Shown: positions 5,344-7,723 of the stretch, in pieces
Layout: every line of letters starts with the position of its first letter
How positions within the stretch are numbered: the stretch's first letter is position 1
From: Chloroflexota bacterium
Lineage (GTDB): Bacteria > Chloroflexota > UBA6077 > FW602-bin22 > JACPQP01
Direction of reading: 5' to 3'
Assembly: GCA_016190465.1 (NCBI GenBank)
Contig: JACPQP010000377.1
Span: forward strand, 1-7,723
DNA length: 7,723 bases
Translations under genes and position numbers: made by a program
The notes under the pieces: generated by a model
Told to the model about the DNA's origin: nothing
The model's input: the letters and a program-made list of their open reading frames with translations, nothing else
The model's database searches: none

Positions 5344-6525
5344 ATGCCCACCTGGCAGGAACTCGAAGCCAAGTACTATATGAAGACGTTTGTGCGCCAG
5401 CCGGTCGTCCTGGTCCGGGGCGAGGGCTGTCGGGTCTGGGACGAGAGCGGCCGCCCCTATCTGGACATGGTCGCCGGGCTCGCCGTCAACATCCTCGGCC
5501 ACGGCCATCCCCGGCTCGTCGAGGCGATCCGCGAGCAGGCCGGCACGCTGATCCATACCACCAACCTCTACTACACCATTCCCCAGCTTCAGCTCGCCGA
5601 GCTGATCGTCGAGCGCACCCGCGGCGGTCGGATCTTCTTCGCCAATAGCGGCGCCGAGGCAAACGAGGGGGCGATCAAGCTGGCCCGGAAATACGGGCGG
5701 CTCCACCGGGGTGGCGCCTACCAGATCATCAGCGCCGACGACTCGTTCCATGGCCGCACCCTCGCCACGGTCGCGGCGACCGGCCAGCCCAAGCTCCAGG
5801 CGCCGTTCGCGCCGATGCCGGCCGGGTTCACGTCCGTCCCGTTCAACGACCTGGAGGCGATCGAGCGCGCGACGACGCCGGAGACGTGCGCCATCATCCT
5901 CGAAGTCGTCCAGGGCGAGAGCGGTGTCAACATCGGCGATCACGACTACCTGGTCGGGGTTCGCCGCTGGTGCGACGAGCAGGGCCTGCTGCTGATCCTC
6001 GACGAGATCCAGACCGGCATGGGGCGGACCGGCAGGTTCCTCGCCCAGGAGCACCACGAGATCATCGCGGACGTCTTCACGTTGGCCAAGGGTCTCGCGG
6101 GCGGTGTGCCGATCGGTGCCGTCGTCGCGACCGAGAAAGCGAGCGTCTTCACGCCTTCGGACCACGGCAGCACGTTCGGCGGCAACCCGCTCGCCTGCGC
6201 CGCTGGCGTCGCGACGATGAAGACGCTGATCGACGAGCAGTTGATCGAGAACAGCGCCCGGGTGGGGGCGCACCTGCTGGGACGGTTGCGTTGGCTCCAG
6301 GCCCGGCACTCGGTGATCGAGCGGGTTCGCGGCCTCGGCCTGATGGCCGCCTTCGATCTGAAGCAGGACGTCGCGCCGGCAGTGGTGCGCGCGGCGCTGG
6401 AACGGGGCCTGATCCTGAACAACACGAGCGCCCGCACTGTTCGGCTGATCCCGCCGCTCATCATCACCGCGGCCGAGGTTGACGAAGCCGTGGAGACGAT
6501 CGATCGGGTGTTGGCCGCGCTGTAG
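5344..6525 (+). CDS. argD: Acetylornithine aminotransferase ArgD
   Basis: ArgD is a PLP enzyme that transfers an amino group from glutamate to N-acetylglutamate semialdehyde, giving N-acetylornithine, the substrate of ArgJ. The 393 residues match class III aminotransferases. Motifs are NSGAEANEGAIKLAR at 101-115 (cofactor phosphate), DDSFHGRT at 132-139, EVVQGESG at 187-194, LILDEIQTGMGRTG at 217-230 with the PLP-binding Asp220, TLAKG with catalytic Lys249, and STFGGNPL at 276-283. AGGAGA at 5332-5337 lies six bases before ATG. It is the last gene of the argJBD operon: a new promoter follows, though no terminator is seen. Close relatives act on succinylornithine, GABA or LysW-bound substrates, but the operon context makes acetylornithine the best call. 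Confidence 0.95.
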   Translation: MPTWQELEAKYYMKTFVRQPVVLVRGEGCRVWDESGRPYLDMVAGLAVNILGHGHPRLVEAIREQAGTLIHTTNLYYTIPQLQLAELIVERTRGGRIFFANSGAEANEGAIKLARKYGRLHRGGAYQIISADDSFHGRTLATVAATGQPKLQAPFAPMPAGFTSVPFNDLEAIERATTPETCAIILEVVQGESGVNIGDHDYLVGVRRWCDEQGLLLILDEIQTGMGRTGRFLAQEHHEIIADVFTLAKGLAGGVPIGAVVATEKASVFTPSDHGSTFGGNPLACAAGVATMKTLIDEQLIENSARVGAHLLGRLRWLQARHSVIERVRGLGLMAAFDLKQDVAPAVVRAALERGLILNNTSARTVRLIPPLIITAAEVDEAVETIDRVLAAL

Positions 6526-6592
6526 AGCGGATCGCCGATTGATCGGGTCGAGGGCGCGGGGCGAACACAGGGTTTCGTCCCTACTCTCCGTC

Positions 6593-6621
6593 TTGAAGGT
6601 GGCGCTCCACTGTGTTATAGT
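6593..6621 (+). promoter_or_regulatory. Promoter of the 58-codon gene (extended -10)
   Basis: The -35 box TTGAAG is at 6593-6598, a 17-base spacer follows, and the -10 box TATAGT is at 6616-6621, preceded by TGT (extended -10). The start site should be near 6628. Before it, 6526-6592 holds nothing I can identify and no clear argD terminator. Confidence 0.8.
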
Positions 6622-6627
6622 GAGTCC

Positions 6628-6760
6628 GGCTACCAGCGAAGGTAGAAGCCACTCGCGTGCGGCAAACACGTCGAGACTCACCGTCAGAGAACGTCGTGGG
6701 CTTCTTCTCCAGCCCCGCGGCGGTCTCTCTTTGGTCTCCCGGGCGCGTCGGAGGTTGAGG
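6628..6760 (+). promoter_or_regulatory. 133-base leader with two hairpins ahead of the 58-codon gene
   Basis: The predicted transcript begins with two adjacent stem-loops. The first pairs 6630-6634 with 6641-6645 around AGCGAA. The second pairs 6652-6655 with 6672-6675 and 6656-6659 with 6667-6670, leaving a one-base bulge and a CGGCAAA loop. The remainder, up to the GGAGG Shine-Dalgarno at 6750-6754, includes two ggtctc copies about a dozen bases apart. I recognise no known riboswitch class. The pairing is seen; a regulatory role is inferred from the length and the paired start. Confidence 0.45.
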
Positions 6761-6937
6761 ATGCGTCGCGGACGGTTCGAAGAGGAGTTTGACCCCAACG
6801 GGCAGAAAATCTACCGGCTCCGGTGGGTCGAAGAGAGGCCGTTGAGCGAGTTCGAGCGAGCGCGCCGCGATTTCGTCCGGTACCTCGTGCAGACGGGTAA
6901 GCTGAACGAAGGCGCGGCCGTCTCGGGCATCGCGTGA
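6761..6937 (+). CDS. Small highly charged hypothetical protein (58 aa)
   Basis: I do not recognise this protein. It begins MRRGRFEEEFDPNGQKIYRL and is strongly charged (12 Arg/Lys and 10 Asp/Glu in 58 residues), with no signal peptide, membrane segment or cysteine pair. The middle (about 27-47) could be an amphipathic helix. It looks cytoplasmic, and binding to protein or nucleic acid is possible but unsupported. Evidence that it is real: a good extended -10 promoter at 6593-6621, a GGAGG ribosome site at 6750-6754 with a six-base gap to ATG, and clear separation from argD and ftsH, each with its own signals. The reading frame stays open upstream into argD, but no better start with a ribosome site exists after the promoter. 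The in-frame TTG at 6755 abuts the Shine-Dalgarno and is unlikely. Confidence 0.65.
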   Translation: MRRGRFEEEFDPNGQKIYRLRWVEERPLSEFERARRDFVRYLVQTGKLNEGAAVSGIA

Positions 6938-6967
6938 TCGTCTGTTCACGGCCCGTACCCCTCCTTG

Positions 6968-6997
6968 TTCATAGGGCGCTCGTCGTTATGGTATAAT
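6968..6997 (+). promoter_or_regulatory. ftsH promoter (extended -10)
   Basis: The -35-like TTCATA is at 6968-6973, an 18-base spacer follows, and a perfect -10 TATAAT is at 6992-6997, preceded by TGG (extended -10). The start would be near 7004, leaving a leader of about 40 bases. Confidence 0.8.
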
Positions 6998-7045
6998 AGC
7001 GGCGCCTTTCGGTTGAATCTTCGATCAGAGGACGGGCCTTTGCTC

Positions 7046-7723
7046 ATGCAACCATTCTGGCGTAAGCTGCGTTCGCTCCTGGGAAGACTTCCCCTCGTCG
7101 TCGGCGGTGTGGCGCTAACCATCGCGATCGTCGCCACGGCGCTCCTCGCCAGTCGCTCCGCCACATCGTCGCCGGCGATCGTGCCGATCAGCGACGTCCT
7201 CAACCGCGCCGAGCATCAGGAGCTGCGGTCCGCGGCCATCACCGGCAACGTCGTGACGGTCGTGGATGCGAGCGGGACGCGCTTCCGGGCGTTCAAAGAG
7301 GACAACGCGCCGGTCGGGGAGCAGCTCCGCCGCGCGGGCGTCGTCGTCAGCGTTCAGCGCGCCGGCGATGAGCCGAACCCGGCGGCGCTGGTGGCCTTGC
7401 TGCCGCTGGCGCTGCTCATCGGCGTCGTCTGGTTCGGGCTGCGCCGGGGCGGCATCAACAACCAGGCCCTCTCGTTCGGTCGCAGCCAGGCGCGGCTGTA
7501 CCAGGAGCGGCGAGCGCCGATCACGTTCGCCGACGTGGCCGGAGTCGAGGAAGCGAAACAGGAGCTGCAAGAGATCGTCCAGTTCCTGAAGCGCCCCGAG
7601 CGCTTCAAGGCGCTCGGCGCCCGGGTGCCCAAGGGAGTGCTGCTCGTCGGCCCACCGGGCACGGGCAAGACGCTGATCTCCCGCGCGGTGGCCGGCGAGG
7701 CCGGCGTACCGTTTTTCTCCATC
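7046..7723 (+). CDS. ftsH: ATP-dependent zinc metalloprotease FtsH, N-terminal part (truncated by window edge)
   Basis: FtsH is a membrane-anchored AAA+ protease that degrades misfolded membrane proteins and some regulators. The first 226 residues are visible and run off the right edge. Membrane helix 1 is about 15-36, an extracytoplasmic domain about 37-112, and membrane helix 2 about 113-131. The start of the AAA domain follows, with FADVAGVEEAK at 161-171 and Walker A GPPGTGKT at 202-209. The zinc site HExxH and the rest lie outside the window. The start is uncertain: the ATG at 7046 is 13 bases from the GAGGA at 7028-7032, while an in-frame TTG at 7040 has better spacing (7 bases) and would add two residues. 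The N-terminus, with basic residues before helix 1, suits either start. Confidence 0.93.
   Translation, partial: MQPFWRKLRSLLGRLPLVVGGVALTIAIVATALLASRSATSSPAIVPISDVLNRAEHQELRSAAITGNVVTVVDASGTRFRAFKEDNAPVGEQLRRAGVVVSVQRAGDEPNPAALVALLPLALLIGVVWFGLRRGGINNQALSFGRSQARLYQERRAPITFADVAGVEEAKQELQEIVQFLKRPERFKALGARVPKGVLLVGPPGTGKTLISRAVAGEAGVPFFSI

Noticed and set aside
3252..5372. 706-codon open frame on the minus strand opposite argJ and argB
   Set aside because: It is antisense to two certain genes, is rich in Asp/Arg/His/Gly as expected from a GC-rich shadow frame, and shows no recognised domain.
6526..6592. Intrinsic terminator after argD
   Set aside because: Only a 4-bp stem (aggg/ccct) is found and no T-tract follows.
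6479..6760. Upstream extension of the 58-codon frame into argD
   Set aside because: It overlaps argD and the promoter, and the region between promoter and ATG has arginine/serine-rich shadow-like translation without a supported start.
5308..6798. 496-codon open frame on the minus strand opposite argD
   Set aside because: It is a shadow frame of argD with low-complexity composition and no recognised domain.

Overview
This window is a GC-rich bacterial chromosome segment made of housekeeping genes. Protein similarity recalled from memory (Rho, a long-form arginine-inhibitable-type ArgB, and bifunctional ArgJ) together with high GC suggests a Chloroflexota/Thermomicrobia-like bacterium. That placement is an inference and cannot be confirmed from the sequence alone. 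I see no mobile element, CRISPR array, phage gene or defence system.

Layout. On the minus strand at the left edge lies the 5' part of tuf (EF-Tu). It is preceded by a tRNA-Thr(UGU) gene and a near-consensus promoter, so tRNA and tuf look cotranscribed through a structured spacer. A divergent promoter then drives a MoxR-family AAA+ ATPase on the plus strand. Next come rho (transcription terminator) with its own promoter and a 137-nt leader, and the tightly spaced argJ-argB-argD operon. After these sits an unrecognised 58-codon gene with its own promoter and hairpin-containing leader. The window ends with ftsH, truncated by the right edge.

How the genes relate. argJ, argB and argD supply three steps of the acetylated (cyclic) ornithine/arginine pathway; argC and the later steps are not here. 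The other genes serve central functions: translation elongation and threonine decoding, transcription termination, AAA+ chaperone activity and membrane proteolysis. Each transcription unit on the plus strand has a recognisable sigma70-type promoter, and four of them have an extended -10 (TGn). No convincing U-tract terminator was found anywhere.

The unusual signals are small and lie at gene edges: a tripled 9-mer next to the tuf ribosome binding site, a 15-bp duplication of the rho stop region, and a 9-bp duplication of the argJ start. There is also a 19-bp palindrome across the argJ start site and Shine-Dalgarno, a long hairpin between tRNA-Thr and tuf, and a rho leader with no Shine-Dalgarno.
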